DNA from: Paractinoplanes toevensis
GTDB taxonomy: Bacteria > Actinomycetota > Actinomycetes > Mycobacteriales > Micromonosporaceae
Reading direction: 5' to 3'
Length of the DNA stretch: 64,000 nt
Assembly: GCF_018332695.1 (NCBI RefSeq)
Contig: NZ_BOQN01000002.1
Span: 36,970 to 100,969, forward strand
The position numbers and the translations under genes are program-made. Under the pieces are notes generated by a model. It made no database searches. It was not told the DNA's origin and was given only the letters and a program-made list of their open reading frames with translations. Positions 8,548 to 19,337 of the stretch are shown piece by piece. How positions within the stretch are numbered: the first letter of the stretch is position 1; each line of letters starts with the position of its first letter.

Positions 8548-9578
8548 GCGCGTCCTTTCCGCCATTCGCGGCCCAGCAGCCACGCGAGATAGGCACCGCC
8601 GACGATGCCGGTGAGCACGCCGACCGGCAGTTGCCGCGGCTGGAACGCCTCCCGGGCGGCCAGGTCGGCGACCAGCAGTAGGAGGGCGCCGGTCAGCCCG
8701 GAGGCGGTGAGGTTGGCGCCCTCGGTGCCGGTCAGCCGGCGGGCCACCTGCGGCGCGGTGAGCGCGATGAACTGGATCGGGCCGGCCACCGCGACGGCAC
8801 CGGAGGCGAGCAGGACGCCGGCCGCGATCGCGAGCACCCGGGTGCGCCCGACCGGCAGGCCGAGGCTCATCGAGCGTTCGTCGGAGAACTCGCTGAGCGT
8901 GAGCGGCCGCCACAGCACCACGCAGGCCAGCAGGCCGATGCCAAGAATCCCGCCGATCAGCCGCACGTCCGACCAGTCGCCGCCGACCACGTTGCCGACC
9001 AGCCACACCGAGGCGCTCTGCGCGTCGTAGACCTGGGCCCGCACGATCAGCAGCGAGTTGAGCGAGTTGAGCATGGCGGCCGCGCCGATGCCGACCAGCA
9101 CGAGCCGCAGCGGCGCCACCCCGTGCCGGGACGACAGCAGCAGGACCAGCAGCGCGGTCACCGCTCCCCCGGCCACCGCGCCGAACGACGTCGCGACCAG
9201 GCCGCCGTGCAGGACCAGCAGCACGACGAGCGCGCCGGTCGAGGCGCCGGTGGTGAAGCCGACGACGTCCGGACTGCCCAGCGGGTTGCGGGTGATCTGC
9301 TGGAAGATGGCGCCGGAGACGCCGAGCGCGACGCCGACGAGCACGGCCAGGACCGCCCGGGGCAGGCGCAGCTCGGCGACGATGAGCTTCTCGGCCGGGG
9401 TGCCGTTGCCCAGCACGGCCGCGATCACCCGCGGGATCGGGAACGAGTTGACCCCGGCGGAGAGCGAAACGACGACAACGGCGACAACGGCCACCAGCAG
9501 GAGTACGGATACCAGCACCGCGCGGCGCCGCACCCGGACCGACCACGGGCCGGCCTTCACCACCGGGACGGTGATCAT
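8544..9578 (-). CDS. Ferric-siderophore ABC transporter, permease 2 (FecCD family)
   Basis: 344 residues with about nine to ten transmembrane segments and FecCD family landmarks (RLPRAVLAVLVGVALGVSGA, then the QQITRNPLGSPDVVGF loop that contacts the ATPase or binding protein). It forms the channel with the permease at 9575-10579. The ATG at 9578 overlaps the upstream stop by ATGA, and its own stop overlaps the ATPase start the same way, so the four importer genes form one coupled unit. Confidence 0.94.
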   Translation of the reverse strand: MITVPVVKAGPWSVRVRRRAVLVSVLLLVAVVAVVVVSLSAGVNSFPIPRVIAAVLGNGTPAEKLIVAELRLPRAVLAVLVGVALGVSGAIFQQITRNPLGSPDVVGFTTGASTGALVVLLVLHGGLVATSFGAVAGGAVTALLVLLLSSRHGVAPLRLVLVGIGAAAMLNSLNSLLIVRAQVYDAQSASVWLVGNVVGGDWSDVRLIGGILGIGLLACVVLWRPLTLSEFSDERSMSLGLPVGRTRVLAIAAGVLLASGAVAVAGPIQFIALTAPQVARRLTGTEGANLTASGLTGALLLLVADLAAREAFQPRQLPVGVLTGIVGGAYLAWLLGREWRKGRA

Positions 9579-10579
9579 GCCGCAACCAACGTACGGCGAC
9601 GCACCAGCGCGATGAAGACGGGGGCGCCGAGGACGGCCGTCACGATGCCCGCCTGGATCTCCGCGCCGCCCGAGACGACCCGCCCGAGGGTGTCGCAGAA
9701 GACCAGGAAGCCGGCGGCCAGCAGCATCGACAGCGGCACCACCTTGCGCTGGTCGGCGCCGACCAGCCGGCGGGCGACGTGCGGCACGGTGAGGCCGACG
9801 AAGACGATCGGCCCGGCCACCGCGGTCGCGGCGCCGCACAGCAGGGTGATGGCCACCGCCACGGCGATCCGGGCCCGGCCGACGCCGAGGCCGAGCGCGT
9901 GCGCGCTGTCGTCGCCGAGCGAGAGCGCGTTGAGCGCCGGGGTCATGGCCAGCGCCAGCAGCACGCCGACGACGATCAGCGGCAGCGCGATGAGCAGCCG
10001 GTCGTAGCCGCGGTTGACCACCGACCCGACCACCCAGAACCGCATCTCGTCGAAGCTGGCCTGGTCCTTCATCGCCACCGCGTTGATGTAGGAGAACAGC
10101 ACCGCGGTCAGGGCGGTTCCGGCCAGCGCGAGCCGGGCCGGGGTGGCGGCCTCCCGGGAACCACTGCCGAGCAGGTAGACCACCACCGACGCGACCGCGG
10201 CGCCGGCCAGGCCGAGCCCGGTCTGGGCGAAGCCGTCGGCGACGCCGAAGAAGGCGAACCCGGTGACCACCGCGGCGGCGGCACCCGCGTTCACCCCGAG
10301 CAGGCCGGGGTCGGCGAGCGGGTTGCGGGTGAGTGCCTGCATGAGGGCGCCGGCCGCGCCGAGGGCGAGACCGGCGACGAGCCCGATGACCGTGCGCTCG
10401 AGCCGCAGCCCGCGCACGATGTCGGCGTTGTCGCCGGTGGCGCCGGGCAGCAGGGCACGGATGACCTCGCCGGGTGAGATCGCCTGCCGGCCCACCATCA
10501 GGCTGAGGACCACGACCACGCCGAGCAGGGCCACCGTGACAACGAAGACTCCGAGTCTCCCGATGGTCCTGGGGCGCAC
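9575..10579 (-). CDS. Ferric-siderophore ABC transporter, permease 1 (FecCD family)
   Basis: 334 residues, FecCD fold with the matching LERTVIGLVAGLALGAAGA and LMQALTRNPLADPGLLGV motifs. First gene of the siderophore operon. The GTG at 10579 has no Shine-Dalgarno; TACCTT ends 6 nt upstream and sits inside a good iron box, so the transcript is probably leaderless and shut off by an iron-loaded DtxR/IdeR-type repressor. Confidence 0.94.
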   Translation of the reverse strand: MRPRTIGRLGVFVVTVALLGVVVVLSLMVGRQAISPGEVIRALLPGATGDNADIVRGLRLERTVIGLVAGLALGAAGALMQALTRNPLADPGLLGVNAGAAAAVVTGFAFFGVADGFAQTGLGLAGAAVASVVVYLLGSGSREAATPARLALAGTALTAVLFSYINAVAMKDQASFDEMRFWVVGSVVNRGYDRLLIALPLIVVGVLLALAMTPALNALSLGDDSAHALGLGVGRARIAVAVAITLLCGAATAVAGPIVFVGLTVPHVARRLVGADQRKVVPLSMLLAAGFLVFCDTLGRVVSGGAEIQAGIVTAVLGAPVFIALVRRRTLVAA

Positions 10580-10584
10580 GGAGG

Positions 10585-10603
10585 TAAGGTAAGGCTAACT
10601 TTG
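10585..10603 (-). promoter_or_regulatory. Iron box (DtxR/IdeR/DmdR type) over the -10 of the siderophore operon
   Basis: The plus-strand 19-mer TAAGGTAAGGCTAACTTTG matches the DtxR/IdeR/DmdR consensus TTAGGTTAGGCTAACCTAA at 14 of 19 positions, including the core AGGCTAAC. The minus-strand -10 TACCTT (10591-10586) lies inside it, ending 6 nt before the GTG, so repressor binding would occlude the promoter. Confidence 0.75.
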
Positions 10604-10638
10604 CACGCTGTCCAATCGCCGCGCGCATTTGATCAAGC

Positions 10639-10647
10639 GGTTAGCCT
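10639..10647 (+). promoter_or_regulatory. Half iron box and leaderless -10 (TAGCCT) for the AraC regulator
   Basis: GGTTAGCCT equals the left half and centre of an iron box (TTAGGTTAGCCTAACCTAA); the right half is not conserved. TAGCCT (10642-10647) ends 6 nt before the ATG of the AraC gene, so it also works as a leaderless -10. Iron control of this gene is possible but weaker than for the importer. Confidence 0.4.
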
Positions 10648-10653
10648 CGGGCG

Positions 10654-11583
10654 ATGCACGGCGACACGATTCGGCAGACCTACACCCTGGTGCACTTCGG
10701 GGACGACTCCATCGCGTACGCCGGACGGCATCTGCACGAGGCCGAGATGACACTGCACACCCACAGCTTCGTCGAGATGGCGATCGTGGTCGGCGGCGCC
10801 GGCTCGCACCGCACCCAGGCCGGCCTCGACCCGCTGACCATCGGTGACGTGGTGTTGTTGCGGCCCGGCGTGTGGCACGGCTACGAGGAATGCACCGACC
10901 TGGTCGTGCACAACTGCTGCTTCTCGGCCGAGCTGCTGCACCGCGAGCTGGCCTGGACCCGCGAGGATCCGCTGCTCGGTCACCTGCTCTGGACCGGCCC
11001 GTACGCGGGTCAGCGCCGCGGCGTTCTCAGCACCCACCTGCCCGAGCCGGAGCTGGCCGCGTGTGTGGAACATCTCGACGCGATGAGCGGGCTCGCCGCC
11101 GAGTCGTTGCGGCTGCACCGCGGCGACATCATCGCCCGGCTGTCGCTGGCCCTCGGCCATGTGGCCCGCGCGGCACTCGGCGAGGCCGGGACGACCGGCG
11201 CGACCGCGGAGCGCGTGCATCCCTCGGTCGTCGAGGCCATGCGCCGGATGGAGGCCCGCCCGGCGCACCCGTGGACCCTCACCGAGCTGGCCACCGACCT
11301 GCACCTGGCCCCCGGTTACCTGGTGCGGCTGTTCAAGCTGGCCACCGGCCTGCCACCGATGGCGTTCCTGTCCCGGCACCGGGTCGAGCTGGCCGCGGAA
11401 CAGCTGCTGCACAGCGACCGCCCGATCAACGCCATCGGTGAGTCGGTCGGCTGGCCCGATCCGAACTACTTCGCCCGCCGCTTCCGCTCCCACTTCGGCC
11501 TGAGCGCCTCGGCGTACCGCTCGAAGTTCGCCCGGCCGAAGGCGCTCAGGCCGGTGCGATCCAGTCCAGCAGCGGACCGGTGA
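10654..11583 (+). CDS. AraC-family transcriptional regulator
   Basis: 309 residues. N-terminal AraC_binding cupin (AGRHLHEAEMTLHTHSFVEM, then GDVVLLRPGVWHGYEE) that would bind a small ligand, and a C-terminal double helix-turn-helix from about residue 195 (WTLTELATDLHLAPGYLVRLF, then AIGESVGWPDPNYFARRFR). Divergent from the siderophore importer across 74 bp, so it may sense the siderophore and activate uptake; that is inferred from position only. Its 3' end overlaps the opposite-strand membrane protein gene by 38 bp. Confidence 0.9.
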   Translation: MHGDTIRQTYTLVHFGDDSIAYAGRHLHEAEMTLHTHSFVEMAIVVGGAGSHRTQAGLDPLTIGDVVLLRPGVWHGYEECTDLVVHNCCFSAELLHRELAWTREDPLLGHLLWTGPYAGQRRGVLSTHLPEPELAACVEHLDAMSGLAAESLRLHRGDIIARLSLALGHVARAALGEAGTTGATAERVHPSVVEAMRRMEARPAHPWTLTELATDLHLAPGYLVRLFKLATGLPPMAFLSRHRVELAAEQLLHSDRPINAIGESVGWPDPNYFARRFRSHFGLSASAYRSKFARPKALRPVRSSPAADR

Positions 11584-12136
11584 CCAGCCGGTGCCCCGGC
11601 GCGGCGGCCAGCCCGAGGGCGTCCACGAAGAGGAACAGCAGGGCCGCGGCGGCGAAGACCCAGCCGGTCGGGGGCCGCTCGGCGTACGGCGTCAGCCTGC
11701 GGGTGAGGAAGGCGACGGCGTACCCGATGGCCATCCCCGGCAGGATGAGCACCGCGCCCCGCGCGGCGATGCCCCACGCCTCGGCCGCGAAGCCGGGCCC
11801 GAGGTCGTACTGCGACCCGGCGGCGGCGTAGCCGGCCGGCAGCACCGCCGCGGTCGCCCCGATCAGCGCGAGGCCGCCGGCGGCCGCCGCGAGCGCGGCG
11901 ACCGCCGGGCGGAGAAGTGTGCCGGCGATCGCCGCCCAGACCCCGGCGACCAGCGCGGCCGCGACCAGGGTCCGCCGCGCGTCGCCGGGCGGATCGATGA
12001 ACTCACGGCTGCCGGCCGAGGAGATGAAGAGCCACAGCAGGGGTACGGCGGCGGCCGCCACGATGAACCAGATGAGCGCGGTTCGCGCGCGATGCGGCGT
12101 CGTCATCTGCCCAGTGTCGGCAACCGGCGCAATCAT
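11546..12136 (-). CDS. Membrane protein, four to five spans, unknown function
   Basis: 196 residues from the ATG at 12136, which overlaps the aldo/keto reductase stop as ATGA; an ATG at 12106 (MTTPHRAR) is an alternative. Hydrophobic segments follow in order (ALIWFIVAAAAVPLLWLF; a central pair; VLILPGMAIGYAVAFL; WVFAAAALLFLFVDALG). I recognise no family motif. Last gene of the EamA-reductase unit, so it may share MarR control. Confidence 0.7.
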   Translation of the reverse strand: MIAPVADTGQMTTPHRARTALIWFIVAAAAVPLLWLFISSAGSREFIDPPGDARRTLVAAALVAGVWAAIAGTLLRPAVAALAAAAGGLALIGATAAVLPAGYAAAGSQYDLGPGFAAEAWGIAARGAVLILPGMAIGYAVAFLTRRLTPYAERPPTGWVFAAAALLFLFVDALGLAAAPGHRLVTGPLLDWIAPA

Positions 12137-13077
12137 CCGGGAAGCTGGGCGGAGACCTCGTCGAGGGCCCGGCGCTCGTCGGCGTCGAGGTCCAGGGTCG
12201 CCGAGGCGATCAGGGCGGGCAACTGCTCGACGGTGCGAGCGCTGGCCAGCGGTGCGGCGACGTCGGGGCGGCCGCGCAGCCAGGCCAGGGCAACGCTCGC
12301 CGGGGCCACGCCGTGGCCGGACGCGACGTCCTCCAAGACCTTCACGACCGCCAGGCCGGCCTCGTTGAGGTAGCCGCGGGCCGCGCCGGCCCGGGCGCCG
12401 GACAGGTCGTCGGTGGTCTTGTACTTGCCGGTCAGGAAGCCGCTCGCCAGCGCGTAGTAGGGCACGACGGCCAGGTTCTCGGCCGCCGCGACCGGGGCGA
12501 TGTCCCGTTCGTAGGCGGCCCGCTGCACCAGGTTGTAGTGCGGCTGAATCGCCACCGGCAGGGTGAGGTCGTTGCGGCGGGCCGCCTCGAACCACTCCCG
12601 GACCCGGTCGGCGGTGTAGTTGGAGACCGCGATCGCGCGTACCTTCCCGGCCTTGACCAGGGCGTCGAAGGCGCCCGCCGTTTCCTCGATCGGGGTGTTC
12701 GGGTCGTCGTAGTGCGCGTAGTAGAGGTCGATGTAGTCGGTCTTCAGCCGTTTCAGCGACGCGTCCGCCGCCGCGGCGACGTTGGTGGCGGCCAGCCCGC
12801 GGAACTGGGGGTGCTGGCTGACCTTGGTGCCGATGACGACGCGGTCGCGGTTGCCGCGGGCGGTCAGCCAGTTGCCGATGATGGTCTCCGACTCGCCGCC
12901 CGAGTTGCCGGGAACCCAGGCCGAGTAGCCGTCGGCGGTGTCGACGAAGTTGCCGCCGCCCTCGGCGAACGCGTCCAGGACCCGGTGGGACGTCGCCTCG
13001 TCGCTGGTCCAGCCGAACACGTTGCCGCCGAGGGCGAGCGGGAAGACCTCGATGCCGCTGTTACCGAGTGTGCTCAT
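12133..13077 (-). CDS. Aldo/keto reductase
   Basis: 314 residues, (beta/alpha)8 NADPH-dependent oxidoreductase of the aldo/keto reductase superfamily. The catalytic Asp-Tyr region (FVDTADGYS), Lys (VIGTKVS) and His (DLYYAHYDDP) are all present, as are the C-terminal cofactor loop residues. It reduces aldehydes or ketones; the substrate is unknown. The start overlaps the EamA stop (ATGA) and its stop overlaps the next start, so it is co-expressed with the exporter, suggesting detoxification of a carbonyl compound sensed by the MarR protein. Confidence 0.93.
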   Translation of the reverse strand: MSTLGNSGIEVFPLALGGNVFGWTSDEATSHRVLDAFAEGGGNFVDTADGYSAWVPGNSGGESETIIGNWLTARGNRDRVVIGTKVSQHPQFRGLAATNVAAAADASLKRLKTDYIDLYYAHYDDPNTPIEETAGAFDALVKAGKVRAIAVSNYTADRVREWFEAARRNDLTLPVAIQPHYNLVQRAAYERDIAPVAAAENLAVVPYYALASGFLTGKYKTTDDLSGARAGAARGYLNEAGLAVVKVLEDVASGHGVAPASVALAWLRGRPDVAAPLASARTVEQLPALIASATLDLDADERRALDEVSAQLPG

Positions 13078-13976
13078 GAACCGAACCTAGTCACGGCGGA
13101 TGCGCGGGCGCGTGTGATGGCCAGCACCCGGCTCGCGATCGGCTGGCCGAGGAGAACACCCAGAAAAACCAGGACAAGGCCGGAGACCTGCTGTACGGAG
13201 AGGGTCTCGCCGCCGACCGCGGTGCCGAGCAGGACGCCGGTCACCGGGTTGAGCAGTCCGACCAGGCCGACCGTGCCGGCGCTGAGGTGCCGCAGTCCGG
13301 CGAACCAGGCGGCGAAGGCGAGCGCGGTGGCCACCACGGTGACGTAACCGAAGGCGAGGCCGGCGCCTGCGCCCAGGGCCGGTGGCGCGCCCTCGACCAG
13401 GACGGCCGCCGGGAGCAGGATCAGGCCGCCCGCGACGAGCTGCCACGACGTCAGCGAGAACACGTCGATGTCGCTGCTCCACTTCTTGGCCAGCACGTAG
13501 CCGAACGACGACATCACCATGGCCGACACCGACGCGAGGACGCCGCCGGCGTCGACCGCGACCGGGCCGGTCAGCAGCATGAGGCAGACGCCGGCGACGC
13601 CGATACCGGCGCCGGCCAGGTGGACGGCCCGCGGGCGCTCGGACATCGCGGCCCAGGCGAACAGCATCAGCATCACCGGCGAGGTCGCCATGATCGTCGA
13701 CGCGATGCTGGTCGGCAGGGTCTGCGCGGCGAGGTAGATCAGGGCGAAGAACGCGCCCATGTTGAGCGCACCCAGCACCAGCGACCGCCACCACCAGGAG
13801 CCGGTCGGCAGCCGGCGGCGGACGAGCAGGAGCAGCACCCCGGCCGGCAGGGCCCGGATGGCCGCGCCGTACAGCGGGTAGTCGGCCGGAAGGTATCGAT
13901 GGGTGACGTAGTAGGTCGTGCCCCACGCGATCGGCGCGAGCGCCGTAACGGCGGTCCATCGCAAATTAGCTTCCAT
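13074..13976 (-). CDS. EamA-family (DMT superfamily) exporter
   Basis: 300 residues, ten hydrophobic segments in two EamA repeats (WTAVTALAPIAWGTTYYVTH near the N-terminus; LASVSAMVMSSFGYVLAKKW opening the second). It is a drug/metabolite-type exporter. The ATG at 13976 lies inside the left palindromic operator, 7 nt after TATAGT, so the mRNA is probably leaderless and repressed by the divergent MarR protein. A downstream in-frame TTG is a less likely start. Heads a coupled unit with the reductase and a membrane protein. Confidence 0.9.
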   Translation of the reverse strand: MEANLRWTAVTALAPIAWGTTYYVTHRYLPADYPLYGAAIRALPAGVLLLLVRRRLPTGSWWWRSLVLGALNMGAFFALIYLAAQTLPTSIASTIMATSPVMLMLFAWAAMSERPRAVHLAGAGIGVAGVCLMLLTGPVAVDAGGVLASVSAMVMSSFGYVLAKKWSSDIDVFSLTSWQLVAGGLILLPAAVLVEGAPPALGAGAGLAFGYVTVVATALAFAAWFAGLRHLSAGTVGLVGLLNPVTGVLLGTAVGGETLSVQQVSGLVLVFLGVLLGQPIASRVLAITRARASAVTRFGS

Positions 13977-13984
13977 GGAAGCTA
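13967..13984. promoter_or_regulatory. Palindromic operator 1 of the EamA/MarR divergent promoter
   Basis: TAGCTTCCATGGAAGCTA is a perfect 18-bp palindrome that contains the EamA start codon. It shares arms with operator 2; the centres are 21 bp apart (two helical turns). The best candidate ligand is the MarR protein encoded 32 bp away. Confidence 0.85.
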
Positions 13985-14008
13985 CTATAGCTTCCTCGGA
14001 AGCTATAG
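13985..14008. promoter_or_regulatory. Palindromic operator 2 with overlapping divergent -10 elements
   Basis: A 24-bp palindrome with 11-bp arms (CTATAGCTTCC / GGAAGCTATAG) and two unpaired centre bases. A TATAGT at each edge serves one gene: 14004-14009 ends 6 nt before the marR ATG, and on the minus strand 13989-13984 ends 7 nt before the EamA ATG. Occupancy would block both promoters. Confidence 0.85.
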
Positions 14009-14015
14009 TGGAACC

Positions 14016-14507
14016 ATGAGCGACCACGTAGCCCGCATCCAGGAGGCCTGGGCCCGGGAGCGCCCCGACCTGGACGTGCGCCCGCAGGGGGTGATCGGCC
14101 GCCTGCACCGCGTCGCCGGCCACCTGACCGAGCAGCTCCAGGTCGTCTACCGGCGCTTCGGCCTCGGCGAGGGCGAGTTCGACGTGCTGGCCGCGCTCCG
14201 CCGGGCCGGCCCGCCGTTCGAACGCGCCCCGGGCGAGCTCGCCGCACACACCATGGTCACCACCGGCGCCATGACCAAGCGGATCGACCGCCTCGAGCGC
14301 GACGGCCTGGTCACCCGCCGCCCGAGCACGAGCGACGGCCGCGGCCGGGTGGTGGCCCTGACCGACGCCGGCCGCGACCTGATCGACCAGGCCTTCACCG
14401 AGCACATGCGCAACGAGCGCCGCCTGCTCGACCAGCTGTCCCCCGAGGATGCCGCCCGGCTGGAGGCGATCCTCACCACCTGGCTGGCCGGTTTCGAGAG
14501 CTCATAG
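14016..14507 (+). CDS. MarR-family transcriptional regulator
   Basis: 163 residues. Winged helix-turn-helix with dimerisation helices at both ends: the recognition region reads GELAAHTMVTTGAMTKRIDR and is followed by the wing RRPSTSDGRGRVVALT. Such proteins repress a divergent exporter and are released by its substrate. The ATG at 14016 is chosen because TATAGT ends 6 nt upstream; longer frames run through both operators. Probable autorepressor and repressor of the EamA-reductase unit. Confidence 0.93.
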   Translation: MSDHVARIQEAWARERPDLDVRPQGVIGRLHRVAGHLTEQLQVVYRRFGLGEGEFDVLAALRRAGPPFERAPGELAAHTMVTTGAMTKRIDRLERDGLVTRRPSTSDGRGRVVALTDAGRDLIDQAFTEHMRNERRLLDQLSPEDAARLEAILTTWLAGFESS

Positions 14508-14602
14508 GCGGAACGCCGCCGGCGAGCCCGTCGCACACGTAGGTCGCCCATCCGCCCCCGATCCCCGCTTACGACAAACTTGATTCATTCCAGATAAGGG
14601 CC

Positions 14603-17305
<2,703 letters not shown>

Positions 17306-17319
17306 CCACATAACGCGAA

Positions 17320-17347
17320 AGCCCGGCCGATGCGGATCGGCCGGGCT
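17320..17347. terminator. Bidirectional terminator between katG and the convergent gene
   Basis: Perfect 12-bp stem (AGCCCGGCCGAT / ATCGGCCGGGCT) with a GCGG loop, flanked by GAAA on the left and CTTTC on the right. It lies between two convergent genes and suits both strands. Confidence 0.85.
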
Positions 17348-17363
17348 CTTTCGTGCCCGCGGG

Positions 17364-17741
17364 TCAGCCCCAGACGGCCAGTTCCCCGCCGGCCAGGCAG
17401 ACGATCAGCAGGCCGTCCGGGCCGATGACGGCCCAGGACTCGTAGTCGTCGTCGGCGCCGACCAGCAGCCGCGCGCCGCCGGCGAAGCCGATCTCCAGCT
17501 CACCGGTGTCGCGCGCCCGCGCCGTCCGCACGGTGTCGCCGAGCAGGGTCGCGAGGACCTCCGACGAGGTGACGCCGGGCAGCACGGCGAACGGGCCGTC
17601 CGCGCCGACCAGCAGCGCGGGGGTCTCGATCACGACCTGGCCGCCGCCGGACAGGCCGAGCACGACGGTGGAGTCGAGCCGTACGTACTCCAGCTTCCGC
17701 CCGGCCAGAGCCTCGAGCTGCAGCGGACGTCGTTCAGCCAT
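17364..17741 (-). CDS. Small conserved hypothetical protein (DUF6188-like)
   Basis: 125 residues from the ATG at 17741; an ATG at 17753 is an alternative. All-beta character with a Gly-rich centre and the C-terminal pattern ARLLVGADDDYESWAVIGPD, then LLIVCLAGGELAVWG. That resembles the DUF6188 group of small actinobacterial proteins, from memory of the pattern only. No signal peptide or membrane segment. The function of the family is unknown. Convergent with katG. Confidence 0.7.
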   Translation of the reverse strand: MAERRPLQLEALAGRKLEYVRLDSTVVLGLSGGGQVVIETPALLVGADGPFAVLPGVTSSEVLATLLGDTVRTARARDTGELEIGFAGGARLLVGADDDYESWAVIGPDGLLIVCLAGGELAVWG

Positions 17742-17886
17742 GACAGACACCATCGGTAACCTCGATCGACTAGTCGAACGTCTTGATCGCAGGACGGTAT
17801 CCGGGGCTTTCATAAAGAAGCCTTAAATCGGCGGAGGCATCGGGGAAGCATCGATTGCCCGTTGAGGCAGCCGGTCGGCCCACACA

Positions 17887-17915
17887 TTGACAGGCAACAA
17901 TCTAATAGGATTGTT
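17887..17915 (+). promoter_or_regulatory. Promoter and inverted-repeat operator of the GH76 gene
   Basis: TTGACA (17887-17892), 16 nt, then GATTGT (17909-17914) ending 7 nt before the ATG. The inverted repeat AACAATC-N6-GATTGTT (17896-17915) spans the spacer and -10, so a repressor bound there would block transcription. No regulator gene adjoins it. Confidence 0.65.
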
Positions 17916-17921
17916 AACTTT

Positions 17922-19325
17922 ATGTTTCTGAGCGCCGGCACCGCGGCCCTGGTCGCGGCGGCATCCCTGGTCACACCGGTCGCCGCGGCGGCCACCGTCT
18001 GCAATCGGTACTGCGACGGCCGGGACGCGGCACTCGCGCCCGCCGACCGGGTGCCGGTGTCCACGAGCATCTACGGCCGGGTCGTCAAGGTGCACGTCAA
18101 CGACACCGACGCGATGGCCTGGGGCTCGATCGAGAACGGCCAGGCGGGCGACGAGGTGTGGCTGGACCGGTCCTTCGACGGCGGCCGGAGCTGGGCGGAC
18201 GGCTCCCGGCTCGGCGACACCACCGGCGGGCGGACCGCGCAGTTCAACGTCGACGACTGGGGCAGCAACGGCGTCGGCGCCCTGCGCGCCTGCGGCAAGG
18301 CCGGCGACCGGCCGGAGATCGTCTGTACCGCCTGGACGCGCAGCACCTGGAACGCCTGGGACCGGCGTACCGCCGCGGCCACCGCGCTGATGATGCGCTT
18401 CGACCGCGGCACCGGACTGTTCGACACCAACGGCTGGTGGACCGGCGCGAACGCGCTCACCGCGATCATCGGCAACATCCAGCGCAGCGGCATGAACAGC
18501 TACCGGTACGCGATCGCCAGCACCTACGACAAGCAGATCAACGCGGCGCAGGGCCAGTTCCGCAACGAGTACCTCGACGACACCGGCTGGTGGGGCCTGG
18601 CCTGGGTGGCGGCCTACGACCTGACCGGCGACAGCCGCTACCTGAACACCGCCCGCGCCGACGCCGACTGGATGTACGCCAACTGGGACACCCGCTGCGG
18701 CGGCGGCGTGTACTGGAGCACCGCCCGGACGGTGAAGAACGCCATCCCGAACAGCCTCTACATCCAGCTCAATGCCGCGCTGAGCCGGCGCATCGGCGGG
18801 GACACGGTCTACCGGCAGCGGGCCCAGGCCGGCTGGACCTGGTTCTCGAGCACCGGCATGCTCAACAGCCAGAACCTGGTCAACGACGGCGTCAACCTGA
18901 GCACCTGCCGGAACAACGGCGACGTGACATGGACGTACAACCAAGGGGTTTTGATCAATGCTCTGGTCGAGCTGAATCGTCTGACCGGGGACGCCGGCGC
19001 GCTCGCCACCGCACGCCGGATCGGCGATGCGATGACCGCCAGCGGTTACCTCTCCCCCGGCGGCATCCTGCGCGAGCCGAACGAGCCGGACGCGTGCGGC
19101 GGCGACGGGGTCTCGTTCAAGGGGGCCGCGATCCGCGGGCTGGGCGTGCTCAACGCGGCGACCGGTGGCGCCTACAACGCCTACCTGCAGCGCAACGCGG
19201 ACAGCGCCTACAACAACGACCGGGACACCCTGGACGCGTACGGATCACACTGGGCCGGCCCGTTCCGCGGCACGAACCACGGCTGCCAGCACAGCGCCCT
19301 GGATCTGCTGAACGCCGCCCCGTGA
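17922..19325 (+). CDS. Secreted glycoside hydrolase family 76 (alpha-1,6-mannanase type)
   Basis: 467 residues. Sec signal peptide (about residues 1-24: LVAAASLVTPVAAAA), a roughly 120-residue N-terminal segment with four Cys, then the (alpha/alpha)6 GH76 domain with the catalytic Asp pair 219-220 in EYLDDTGWWGLAW. GH76 enzymes cut alpha-1,6-linked mannan backbones, so it would act outside the cell on fungal or actinobacterial mannans. The ATG at 17922 is chosen because a signal peptide follows at once and the promoter ends 7 nt before it. Alternative: a GH76-like enzyme with another alpha-linkage preference. Confidence 0.88.
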   Translation: MFLSAGTAALVAAASLVTPVAAAATVCNRYCDGRDAALAPADRVPVSTSIYGRVVKVHVNDTDAMAWGSIENGQAGDEVWLDRSFDGGRSWADGSRLGDTTGGRTAQFNVDDWGSNGVGALRACGKAGDRPEIVCTAWTRSTWNAWDRRTAAATALMMRFDRGTGLFDTNGWWTGANALTAIIGNIQRSGMNSYRYAIASTYDKQINAAQGQFRNEYLDDTGWWGLAWVAAYDLTGDSRYLNTARADADWMYANWDTRCGGGVYWSTARTVKNAIPNSLYIQLNAALSRRIGGDTVYRQRAQAGWTWFSSTGMLNSQNLVNDGVNLSTCRNNGDVTWTYNQGVLINALVELNRLTGDAGALATARRIGDAMTASGYLSPGGILREPNEPDACGGDGVSFKGAAIRGLGVLNAATGGAYNAYLQRNADSAYNNDRDTLDAYGSHWAGPFRGTNHGCQHSALDLLNAAP

Positions 19326-19337
19326 CCAGGGCCTGTC

